A stretch of DNA of 33,667 nt, from positions 1-33,667 of IMG/VR virus record IMGVR_UViG_3300032307_000457. One strand, given 5' to 3'. Every line of letters starts with the position of its first letter. Position 1 is the stretch's first letter. Below, in pieces: positions 21,455 to 26,797 of this stretch. This stretch comes from a virus. Position numbers and translations under genes: made by a program. The notes under the pieces were generated by a model. The model was not told where the DNA came from. It saw only the letters and a program-made list of their open reading frames with translations, and did not search any database.

Positions 21455-21600
21455 TAGTTATTCTCCTTTGTTAAAAATAGTTGGTCAATATAAGCATAGT
21501 CTATCATCGCTTCTACCTCTCGGTCAAGGTAGCAACGGAAGCAATAAAGTTCAGTTACATCTACTGCATTTTCATTACACTGCAAGCATACATCGGTCAT
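21454..21600 (-). CDS. Zinc-ribbon microprotein, 48 residues
   Basis: C5-x2-C8 and C20-x2-C23 in the first half form a compact zinc ribbon (CLQC, CFRC), followed by an acidic helix. AGAAGG lies 6 nt upstream. First gene of the unit reaching 20732. Confidence 0.6.
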   Translation of the reverse strand: MTDVCLQCNENAVDVTELYCFRCYLDREVEAMIDYAYIDQLFLTKENN

Positions 21601-21636
21601 AGGGAGCCTTCTTTCTTTAATTAACTTGATATAAAT

Positions 21637-21665
21637 ATCCTATCAGTTGGGTGCGACAAATACAA
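21637..21665 (-). promoter_or_regulatory. Promoter with partial operator
   Basis: Minus strand TTGTAT (21665-21660), 17-nt spacer starting TTGTCGCACC, -10 TAGGAT (21642-21637). Confidence 0.5.
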
Positions 21666-21705
21666 GCCAATTCTGGGAAAAGTCGCAAACTTTCTTAAAA
21701 ATTTT

Positions 21706-21721
21706 TGTGAGAAAAATCACA
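21706..21721. promoter_or_regulatory. CRP/GlxR-like palindrome, perfect
   Basis: TGTGA-GAAAAA-TCACA, 41 nt upstream of the -35 at 21665. Confidence 0.55.
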
Positions 21722-21736
21722 TCATTCTTAATTGCT

Positions 21737-21757
21737 TGTGGATAAGCCTGTGGATAA
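21737..21757 (-). repeat. Two DnaA boxes
   Basis: TGTGGATAA at 21737-21745 and 21749-21757 (TTATCCACA on the minus strand), 12 nt apart. Confidence 0.5.
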
Positions 21758-21773
21758 CCCCACGGGCAAATTT

Positions 21774-21807
21774 TGAGCAGTTTTAATTCTTGCTCAGGAA
21801 TTTTTTT
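21774..21807. repeat. Intergenic hairpin repeat, copy 4
   Basis: TGAGCA, 11-nt loop GTTTTAATTCT, TGCTCA, GGAA, then seven T residues (plus strand). It follows the stop of the leftward gene at 21806. Confidence 0.6.
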
Positions 21808-21958
21808 ATTTTTTTAATCGTTCTGTTCTTAGCGCAATTTGTAATCTGCGAACTTCTTTTTGCAATTTTACATTTTGTTGCCAGAATGAACCCATCACTA
21901 ACATTGAACTAGATAGTGCAACGATTAATCCTATTAGTGTTCCATTGTCCAAGATCAT
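21806..21958 (-). CDS. One-helix membrane protein with coiled-coil tail, 50 residues
   Basis: A hydrophobic segment at residues 7-25 (TLIGLIVALSSSMLVMGSF) is followed by a basic heptad-type helix (VKLQKEVRRLQIALRTERLKK). AAGGAG lies 6 nt before the ATG. The layout resembles small lysis or membrane-anchor proteins, but the location is in the early-type block. Unknown. Confidence 0.55.
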   Translation of the reverse strand: MILDNGTLIGLIVALSSSMLVMGSFWQQNVKLQKEVRRLQIALRTERLKK

Positions 21959-21967
21959 TTTTTCTCC

Positions 21968-22195
21968 TTATAGATTTTTGTTGTATCGTGTGCCAGATTG
22001 CATAAGTTCTAACTCTTGCGCCTCTGTTTTGGTGCAGGCTGCATAAAACTTATCAAATTTGAAATTTGGATTATCTGCAGAAAACATATCTGAAAATTCA
22101 TCTATTAAATCTTCGAATGTGTTTGTATCTATTTCATCTTTGAATAGATTTAAGATTTCAGCAATAACTACGTAGTCTCTGCGGGTCATTGGCAT
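21968..22195 (-). CDS. Hypothetical helical protein, 75 residues
   Basis: Helical and acidic (DEIDTNTFEDLIDEFSDMF) with a short basic start. MTRRDY two codons later is an alternative start. Unknown. Confidence 0.6.
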   Translation of the reverse strand: MPMTRRDYVVIAEILNLFKDEIDTNTFEDLIDEFSDMFSADNPNFKFDKFYAACTKTEAQELELMQSGTRYNKNL

Positions 22196-22300
22196 TTAGT
22201 TAAATCCATTCTCTTTGAAATCTTTGTATGCCATATATCCAAGCCTTAGAGATACCGCAACCAAAATAATTTGCACGATTGTTGTTAGTAGTCTGCTCAT
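22196..22300 (-). CDS. Membrane micropeptide, 34 residues
   Basis: A hydrophobic helix at residues 4-20 (LLTTIVQIILVAVSLRL) and a polar tail. TAATG overlap with the upstream stop. Unknown. Confidence 0.5.
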   Translation of the reverse strand: MSRLLTTIVQIILVAVSLRLGYMAYKDFKENGFN

Positions 22301-22557
22301 TAGTTATCACCTGCCAACTCTAAGAACATTTCAGTTCCGCCTGCATTAATTTCTTGAATTGCTAAGTCCAAGTCTTTCATTGAGTAGATAGTATCAAGAT
22401 TAATTAATTCATCTACTGCATCTTTGTTCATTTGGATAAACGCCTCACCCATTAGCATAATTGTAGGCAAGTGCCTGCAACTTTCTGAGATACGAGACAC
22501 GAATTTAATTCCCTTATGTGTAAAAGGGAATGTAGCGAATTTAATTGTTTGAGTCAT
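22300..22557 (-). CDS. Hypothetical protein, 85 residues
   Basis: The start at 22557 overlaps the previous stop (TAATG); an upstream in-frame ATG lies inside the neighbour. A beta strand, then RISESCRHLPTIMLMGEAF and an amphipathic C-terminal helix. Unknown. Confidence 0.6.
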   Translation of the reverse strand: MTQTIKFATFPFTHKGIKFVSRISESCRHLPTIMLMGEAFIQMNKDAVDELINLDTIYSMKDLDLAIQEINAGGTEMFLELAGDN

Positions 22558-22739
22558 TAGAGAGAAGCCTTTCCTCGTAGTGTTCCAGTAATTCCAAGAG
22601 TATCGCAAGCGATTTTTACGGATACGCCAACTGGTAATTGTGTTGGGTATTGTGAGATGAATTGAGCAACCGCACCCTTTGAGGGTAGTGCGATTGTTTT
22701 GACTGAGCCATTAAAAGACTCTAACTTAACTTTATACAT
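22557..22739 (-). CDS. Hypothetical small protein, 60 residues
   Basis: A short beta strand, then a helix (GAVAQFISQYP) and two strands ending in a basic tail. TAGGAA lies 8 nt before the ATG. It heads a unit of five genes to 21806, read from an operator promoter. Confidence 0.6.
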   Translation of the reverse strand: MYKVKLESFNGSVKTIALPSKGAVAQFISQYPTQLPVGVSVKIACDTLGITGTLRGKASL

Positions 22740-22780
22740 AGTTAGTTTCCTACTTTCTTTTTTGTTTGTTTGATTATTTA

Positions 22781-22809
22781 ATTATAGTGCAGGGCACCGA
22801 CATTTAGTC
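22781..22809 (-). promoter_or_regulatory. Promoter with wTGTCGGTG operator
   Basis: Minus strand GACTAA, 17-nt spacer beginning ATGTCGGTGC, -10 TATAAT (22786-22781). The -35 includes the stop codon of the gene at 22804. Confidence 0.6.
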
Positions 22810-23019
22810 GGATACCTTTACCGCTACTGTGCGATAAGTTCTGCGACCAAAATTGTTGTAGCCACTATTTGGTGCAACCTCTACCAAATAAGTTTCGCAA
22901 CCATCATACCAAATTGCTTGAGGGTGCTTTTCGGCAGATACGATTTCACCTTGCAAGGTGCGTGAATAGTAATTTGTTCCCACTAGTAGGGACTGGATTG
23001 AGTAGACATTTGCGGACAT
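22804..23019 (-). CDS. Hypothetical beta-rich protein, 71 residues
   Basis: Alternating strands with Tyr and Arg (VGTNYYSRTLQGEIVSAE, CETYLVEVAP, RRTYRTVAVKV) suggest a small beta fold. AAAGGAG lies 6 nt before ATG 23019. Single-gene unit. Confidence 0.65.
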   Translation of the reverse strand: MSANVYSIQSLLVGTNYYSRTLQGEIVSAEKHPQAIWYDGCETYLVEVAPNSGYNNFGRRTYRTVAVKVSD

Positions 23020-23060
23020 TAAGTTCTCCTTTCAAGAGACTTTCATTTTCTTACTATGTA

Positions 23061-23089
23061 AGTTTAGCATTTTTTCTAGATAATATCAA
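23061..23089 (-). promoter_or_regulatory. -35/-10 promoter with extended -10
   Basis: Minus strand TTGATA (23089-23084), 17 nt ending TGC, TAAACT (23066-23061). Confidence 0.55.
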
Positions 23090-23169
23090 ATCGAAAATCG
23101 GACATATCAGACAAATTGAATGTGAGGTTGGTCACACGCTTTTTGATACTTATTTAATTTTACTCCTCT

Positions 23170-23209
23170 AGAGTATCACATAAATCTTAAAAAGTCAAGA
23201 CGACACGCC
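23170..23209 (-). promoter_or_regulatory. Strong promoter with GGCGTGTCG upstream box
   Basis: Minus strand GGCGTGTCG (23209-23201), TTGACT (23198-23193), 17 nt ending TGA, TACTCT (23175-23170). The same box precedes a rightward promoter at 24361. Probably a second promoter for the gene at 23019. Confidence 0.55.
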
Positions 23210-23219
23210 GTAAATAAAA

Positions 23220-23235
23220 TGTGTTTTACATCACA
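23220..23235. promoter_or_regulatory. CRP/GlxR-like palindrome
   Basis: TGTGT-TTTACA-TCACA, one mismatch, just upstream of the promoter at 23209. Confidence 0.45.
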
Positions 23236-23285
23236 GGCGCCCCGTGTGATCCACGGGCTGCATTTTTATGCAGTGCAATTAATTT

Positions 23286-23390
23286 TTATGCGTAAGAACT
23301 TTTACATTCTGAACACACAAAATTAATTTTGCAATAGCAGCCAGCATATACTGGCTCTGGATTTTCATAGTAGTCATCATAGTAATTCAT
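23286..23390 (-). CDS. Cys-pair microprotein, 34 residues
   Basis: Acidic, Tyr-rich start (MNYYDDYYENPEP) then C18-x-C20 and C26-x2-C29, a likely zinc site. TAATG overlap with the upstream stop. Last gene of a five-gene leftward unit from 23996. Confidence 0.55.
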   Translation of the reverse strand: MNYYDDYYENPEPVYAGCYCKINFVCSECKSSYA

Positions 23391-23488
23391 TATGCACCCC
23401 AACAATCAGGGCACACAACAATATCATTTTCATCGAACCACATTGATTGTATTGGTTCATCGCAAGTGCGACAGTTAAGAGTTATCAT
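23390..23488 (-). CDS. Zinc-ribbon microprotein, 32 residues
   Basis: C6-x2-C9 and C26-x2-C29 with little else: a minimal zinc ribbon. AAGGAGG lies 7 nt upstream, the strongest ribosome site in this unit. Confidence 0.6.
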   Translation of the reverse strand: MITLNCRTCDEPIQSMWFDENDIVVCPDCWGA

Positions 23489-23652
23489 TACTTAACCTCC
23501 TTGTATAAAAAGTCCCAAGCCTTACGGCAGATTAGAATTGAGTTGCAGTTATCGCAACAGATAGACCCATTAGGGTTAGCGTTAATATCGAATGCATCGA
23601 CATATGAAATTGTTTTCCCACATACTGAGGGAAGTGAATATAGTGTATTCAT
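23488..23652 (-). CDS. Cys-rich microprotein, 54 residues
   Basis: C11, then C32-C33-x2-C36 and C42 could bind metal. The C-terminal helix is basic and aromatic. One-base overlap with the next gene. Unknown. Confidence 0.6.
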   Translation of the reverse strand: MNTLYSLPSVCGKTISYVDAFDINANPNGSICCDNCNSILICRKAWDFLYKEVK

Positions 23653-23814
23653 TTATTTATTCACCTTTCTTTTTAAGTTACTAATATTTTTAGAGCAGTT
23701 GCTCATATGTACGAAACAAGCGTACCCACACTCATCACAGATACTATCTGCTAAGCGTGTACGAATTTCATTGTAACTCTCGTGAGAGTTTCTATTTTCA
23801 AATATGGAATTCAT
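23653..23814 (-). CDS. Zinc-binding microprotein, 53 residues
   Basis: C26-x2-C29, C33 and H36/C40 follow a basic helix (YNEIRTRLADS). The same YNEIR string occurs in the unrelated-strand gene at 24555. Basic C-terminus. Unknown. Confidence 0.55.
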   Translation of the reverse strand: MNSIFENRNSHESYNEIRTRLADSICDECGYACFVHMSNCSKNISNLKRKVNK

Positions 23815-23996
23815 TATTTAGAGACCTTCCAATCTCTCCACATAGGGAGTCTTTCATCGTCAGTATCGTCATACCAACTTTCAATATTATTTTCACACAC
23901 TTCGCAAAATGTGTAACGCATATCTTCTACGATAGAGATAGCAGACTTATTAGGAGTGTGTTCTTTACACACATTGTTAATTGTTAATGTAGTCAT
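23814..23996 (-). CDS. Zinc-binding protein, 60 residues; first gene of unit
   Basis: C10-x-x-H13 and C31-x2-C34 look like a treble-clef or ribbon site; the end is Trp-rich. The leader AAAGAAAGGTGGTC before the ATG is the same as that of the divergent gene at 24555, and both proteins start MTTL. Confidence 0.6.
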   Translation of the reverse strand: MTTLTINNVCKEHTPNKSAISIVEDMRYTFCEVCENNIESWYDDTDDERLPMWRDWKVSK

Positions 23997-24046
23997 TTTA
24001 GACCACCTTTCTTTGAGATAACCTTTATCTCATCTTGATAGTAACT

Positions 24047-24075
24047 ATCCTAACATAGACCACTGACATTTTGAG
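24047..24075 (-). promoter_or_regulatory. Promoter with variant operator
   Basis: Minus strand -10 TAGGAT (24052-24047) with ATGTCAGTGG starting exactly 17 nt before it; -35 weak (CTCAAA). Confidence 0.5.
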
Positions 24076-24101
24076 GGGTATAAATCGGACATTATGGACA
24101 T

Positions 24102-24133
24102 TGTGATGTACGTCATATGTGATGTAAGTCATA
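24102..24133. promoter_or_regulatory. Two abutting CRP-like half-conserved sites
   Basis: TGTGA-TGTACG-TCATA (24102-24117) and TGTGA-TGTAAG-TCATA (24118-24133), a tandem 16-bp direct repeat. Confidence 0.5.
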
Positions 24134-24147
24134 CGAACATCTGTTCG
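24134..24147. promoter_or_regulatory. LexA (SOS) box
   Basis: CGAACA-TC-TGTTCG, a perfect palindrome matching the Gram-positive/actinobacterial LexA consensus. It abuts the CRP-like pair. Confidence 0.65.
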
Positions 24148-24172
24148 AAAGCCCCGTGTTGTCACGGGCCGA

Positions 24173-24188
24173 TGTGGTGTAAATCACA
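24173..24188. promoter_or_regulatory. CRP/GlxR-like palindrome
   Basis: TGTGG-TGTAAA-TCACA, 22 nt upstream of the -35 of the first rightward promoter. Confidence 0.45.
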
Positions 24189-24209
24189 CACGACACGCCG
24201 AGCCAGGAC

Positions 24210-24238
24210 TTGACTTTTTGATATTTCTATGCTAGTAT
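24210..24238 (+). promoter_or_regulatory. Rightward promoter 1
   Basis: TTGACT (24210-24215), 17 nt ending TGC, TAGTAT (24233-24238). Confidence 0.65.
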
Positions 24239-24300
24239 TCTACTATACAAAATTAAATAGCGTTAAAAAAAGAAGCAGGTCAATGCGCCTAGCAAATAAG

Positions 24301-24316
24301 TCGAACACTTGTTCGA
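24301..24316. promoter_or_regulatory. LexA (SOS) box
   Basis: TCGAACA-CT-TGTTCGA, a perfect 16-bp LexA palindrome between the two rightward promoters. Confidence 0.7.
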
Positions 24317-24332
24317 ATGAGCCTAGCAAATA

Positions 24333-24348
24333 AGTGACCTAAATCACA
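24333..24348. promoter_or_regulatory. CRP/GlxR-like palindrome
   Basis: AGTGA-CCTAAA-TCACA, 21 nt upstream of the second rightward -35. Confidence 0.5.
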
Positions 24349-24360
24349 CCAGAAATACAG

Positions 24361-24398
24361 CGTGTCGCCTTGACTTTTCAGGGTATCTATGCTAGTAT
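24361..24398 (+). promoter_or_regulatory. Rightward promoter 2
   Basis: GCGTGTCG ends 2 nt before TTGACT (24370-24375); 17 nt ending TGC; TAGTAT (24393-24398). A near copy of promoter 1. Confidence 0.65.
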
Positions 24399-24554
24399 TA
24401 CTACTATAAAATTAAATAAGAAATCCTAGTGAGCCTCTGAGCCTACCAAATAAACCTAGAAATAGGGTGAGCGTAGCAAATAAGAGCAAATAACCTAGGT
24501 CAAGGAAACCGATAGGCACAAGGTCTATCACATTAAAAGAAAGGTGGTCACACA

Positions 24555-24797
24555 ATGACTACACTAGATAACTACTATAACGAAATTCGTTCTGATATTG
24601 CTAAGGACTTTGGTCTAGAGGCTGCAGGTTATGCGCCTCGCCCTACATACGAATTGCCAATTCGTGTTGCTCAGCGTATTGCTGAGAAATATCCTAGTGA
24701 TTTCTCAAAAGGTAGATTTAACGCTACTCTAAACCCTATGGCTGTGCGTATCGCTAAGCGTTATGTAGCCCTTATGAAAGCAGGGGTGATTAAGTAA
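24555..24797 (+). CDS. Hypothetical helical protein, 80 residues
   Basis: Basic helical protein: YYNEIRSDIAKDFGLEAAGY, PIRVAQRIAEKYPSDFSKGRF and VRIAKRYVALMKAGVIK could form a helix-turn-helix-like bundle, though no classic motif is clear. It has a long leader (about 150 nt) from the second promoter, with GAAAGGTGG 8 nt before the ATG. As the first gene under the SOS/CRP-like control region it is a candidate regulator; this is inference. Confidence 0.6.
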   Translation: MTTLDNYYNEIRSDIAKDFGLEAAGYAPRPTYELPIRVAQRIAEKYPSDFSKGRFNATLNPMAVRIAKRYVALMKAGVIK

Positions 24798-24905
24798 ATG
24801 CAAATCTATCTATGCACTAACTGCGACACACTCGCTACAGTTATCCAAGAGGGTAACACAATTACAATTAACCAATGTCTATGTATTACTAAGGAGAATA
24901 AATAA
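24798..24905 (+). CDS. Cys-rich microprotein, 35 residues
   Basis: C6-x2-C9 and C27-x-C29 make a small zinc site. It follows the stop of the previous gene directly, and its own end supplies the AAGGAG of the next gene. Confidence 0.55.
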   Translation: MQIYLCTNCDTLATVIQEGNTITINQCLCITKENK

Positions 24906-25079
24906 ATGAGAATTACACTAACAACTATGGCAGGTAACACTCGCAATATAGAGTTACAATCTAAACAAGAAGTGTTTGACTTTATAGAATTATTTAAGTC
25001 AACACTACACAAGAGCCAGAGAGTGAAAGTTACTTGCGATATTCTTTCAATCGATGGATATATACAAGGTGAGGCATAG
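24906..25079 (+). CDS. Hypothetical small protein, 57 residues
   Basis: A beta strand (RITLTTMAG), a helix (QEVFDFIELFKSTL) and two more strands. AAGGAG lies 9 nt upstream. Last gene of this short unit. Unknown. Confidence 0.55.
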   Translation: MRITLTTMAGNTRNIELQSKQEVFDFIELFKSTLHKSQRVKVTCDILSIDGYIQGEA

Positions 25080-25205
25080 GGGAGAGATCCCTTGTGTGCT
25101 CACTAATTATTTTATTTATTTTTTTTAAATTCATACATCATACATAATTAAAAAAAAATCAGATTTTTATGAAAATGAAATTTTTTCAGATTTTCAGAAA
25201 TAGAC

Positions 25206-26012
25206 CTAGAAGTATCTAGCATCACCATATTTACTTATGGCTCTTGGGCTTAGATGATCACTAACGACAACCTCGCCTCTGGCAAGAGATTTTCTTATAT
25301 TGTGAAGATCCTGTGGAAGTCCTACAACATCCTCACGATAGTTTTCAAGTCTAACTATGTTATTAAAGTCATGATCAAAACTATCCATTCCTAAGAAGTT
25401 ATACACACTATCCATGGTTTCTTGCGGGGAAGATAATAGATCTTCATATTTGACAATATGTATAATTCCATCATTCTCTGGTTTGTCAATAGACTCAAGA
25501 GCCCATCTAAGATTACTACCAAAGTTACTATAATTTGAAAAAAGATAATCAGCAATATTATCATTTACTGACAACTCTATATCTTGAACAAAAGCACTAT
25601 TGTTCATTTCTGCAACAAGTCCATCTTTTGAGATTGCTATATATGAAGCCATCATCTCAAGAATAGGTCTTGTAGTAAAAACTATTTTTGGGGTTTGAGA
25701 AATATAGTCTTTTAGCATTTGTATATTTGCGGGATTGATCCAACCTTTAGTTCTATCAAAAATAACCTCTTTGTCGACATCCTTATAGTAAGCATCTATC
25801 ATGCTGGAAATTAAAGACTTTGATCTTTCATAGTTATCTAGGTTTGACACAGACGCTTGAAAATTTTTTAAAACTAGGTTTGATTGCCACATATGTTCGA
25901 CAAGACTGCTAATAGGGCTTGAGTAGACTTTCGGATTTTGATTAAGAATTGAGGATAGGACTGTATTTCCAGATCTAAAAAATCCAGACAAAAAGAAATA
26001 TTGTTTATTCAT
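25206..26012 (-). CDS. Sulfotransferase-family protein
   Basis: A protein of 268 residues. FFLSGFFRSGNTVLSSIL (6-23) fits the 5'-phosphosulfate loop of PAPS-dependent sulfotransferases, and KIVFTTRPILEMMASYI (109-125) the 3'-phosphate-binding region with R115; VKYEDLLSSPQETMDSVYNFLG is the usual late block. It probably moves sulfate from PAPS to a sugar or other acceptor. It diverges from the GT25-like gene at 26048, so a role in decorating the same glycan is likely. TATACT ends 6 nt before its ATG. Confidence 0.75.
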   Translation of the reverse strand: MNKQYFFLSGFFRSGNTVLSSILNQNPKVYSSPISSLVEHMWQSNLVLKNFQASVSNLDNYERSKSLISSMIDAYYKDVDKEVIFDRTKGWINPANIQMLKDYISQTPKIVFTTRPILEMMASYIAISKDGLVAEMNNSAFVQDIELSVNDNIADYLFSNYSNFGSNLRWALESIDKPENDGIIHIVKYEDLLSSPQETMDSVYNFLGMDSFDHDFNNIVRLENYREDVVGLPQDLHNIRKSLARGEVVVSDHLSPRAISKYGDARYF

Positions 26013-26024
26013 ATATCAAGTATA
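26013..26024 (-). promoter_or_regulatory. -10 promoter, leaderless type
   Basis: Minus strand TATACT (26024-26019) 6 nt before ATG 26012. Confidence 0.5.
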
Positions 26025-26031
26025 TACTACG

Positions 26032-26047
26032 TGCTAAAATATATAAT
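26032..26047 (+). promoter_or_regulatory. Extended -10 promoter, leaderless type, GTG start
   Basis: TGC-TAAAAT (-10 at 26035-26040), 7 nt, GTG 26048. Divergent from the sulfotransferase promoter. Confidence 0.55.
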
Positions 26048-26767
26048 GTGATCAAACTTGACGGCCTACCTAAAATATACTATATTAACCTGGACACAGC
26101 AATAGATCGTAATCAGTATATGCTTGGAATGTTTAAGAAAAACTCAATAACCAATTTTGAAAGGTTTGAAGCAAAGAGACATGTTTGGTCAAAACACGAA
26201 AAACTAAATCCATCAGAATATGGTTGTATGGTTTCTCATTTATCTGTATTAGAAATAATAGCCAACTCTGAAGATGACTATGCGATTATTGCAGAAGATG
26301 ATCTAGATATAACTACTATTAATCAGTGGTCATTTACTTGGCAAGAGTTTTTTGACAAACTTCCTAACTTTGATATTGTTCAACTTGTTAGACATCAATA
26401 CTTAGATCAGTTCTATGATAGAGGAAATAAAGTTAGAACTGGCGCTAAGTTTAAGGTTTGGGATAAGGGCGATGTTTCAACAGTGGCATATCTGGTTACA
26501 AAAGAATATGCAAAAAAAGCAACAGAACTTTATGAAAAAGATAAAGATGGCTTGAGTTATTTTTTAAACTATTCAGATACTGTTGGACCAGTATCGGATG
26601 TAGGGCTTTATGGTGGATTTAACTCTTACTCTACTTGCCTATTCGGATTTCAAATGTTTGAAAGCCAGACAGATGAGTCAAAGATTCCCAAAAAAGCATT
26701 TATTGATAACGTAAAATACATGAAAAAAATTTTTCAAAAAGGAATATCTCTTGATGACATATTTTAA
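26048..26767 (+). CDS. GT25-like glycosyltransferase
   Basis: A protein of 239 residues, GTG start fixed by the promoter. PKIYYINLDTAIDRNQYM (8-25), SEYGCMVSHLSVLE (56-69) and YAIIAEDDLDI (78-88) are the three marker blocks of glycosyltransferase family 25 (LPS and collagen galactosyltransferase type), with the EDD motif at 83-85. No signal peptide. Close paralogue of the next gene. Confidence 0.8.
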   Translation: MIKLDGLPKIYYINLDTAIDRNQYMLGMFKKNSITNFERFEAKRHVWSKHEKLNPSEYGCMVSHLSVLEIIANSEDDYAIIAEDDLDITTINQWSFTWQEFFDKLPNFDIVQLVRHQYLDQFYDRGNKVRTGAKFKVWDKGDVSTVAYLVTKEYAKKATELYEKDKDGLSYFLNYSDTVGPVSDVGLYGGFNSYSTCLFGFQMFESQTDESKIPKKAFIDNVKYMKKIFQKGISLDDIF

Positions 26768-26782
26768 ATTTTTACAAACTAC

Positions 26783-26797
26783 TGATATAATCTAATT
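26783..26797 (+). promoter_or_regulatory. Extended -10 promoter, leaderless type, GTG start
   Basis: TGA-TATAAT (-10 at 26786-26791), 6 nt, GTG 26798. Confidence 0.6.

Larger units (their letters stand above)
24287..24493 (+). repeat. Direct repeats GCCTAGCAAATAAG
   Basis: Copies at 24287-24300 and 24321-24334 (identical), 24441-24454 and 24471-24484 (one or two changes), and a partial copy at 24484-24493. They lie in the leaders of the two rightward promoters. Confidence 0.6.

Noticed and set aside
23241-23257. CCCGTG-TGATC-CACGGG hairpin as a terminator (also 24153-24168)
   Set aside because: Only 6 bp and no T-run on either strand directly after it; more likely part of the repeated CCCGTG element.
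23447-23987. Plus-strand open frames opposite the zinc-ribbon microproteins
   Set aside because: They lie antisense to a well-coupled series of five minus-strand genes with overlapping stop/start codons and ribosome sites.
24287-24493. CRISPR-like array in the repeat leader
   Set aside because: Repeats are only 14 bp, spacing is 20-107 nt and irregular, and no cas genes are present.
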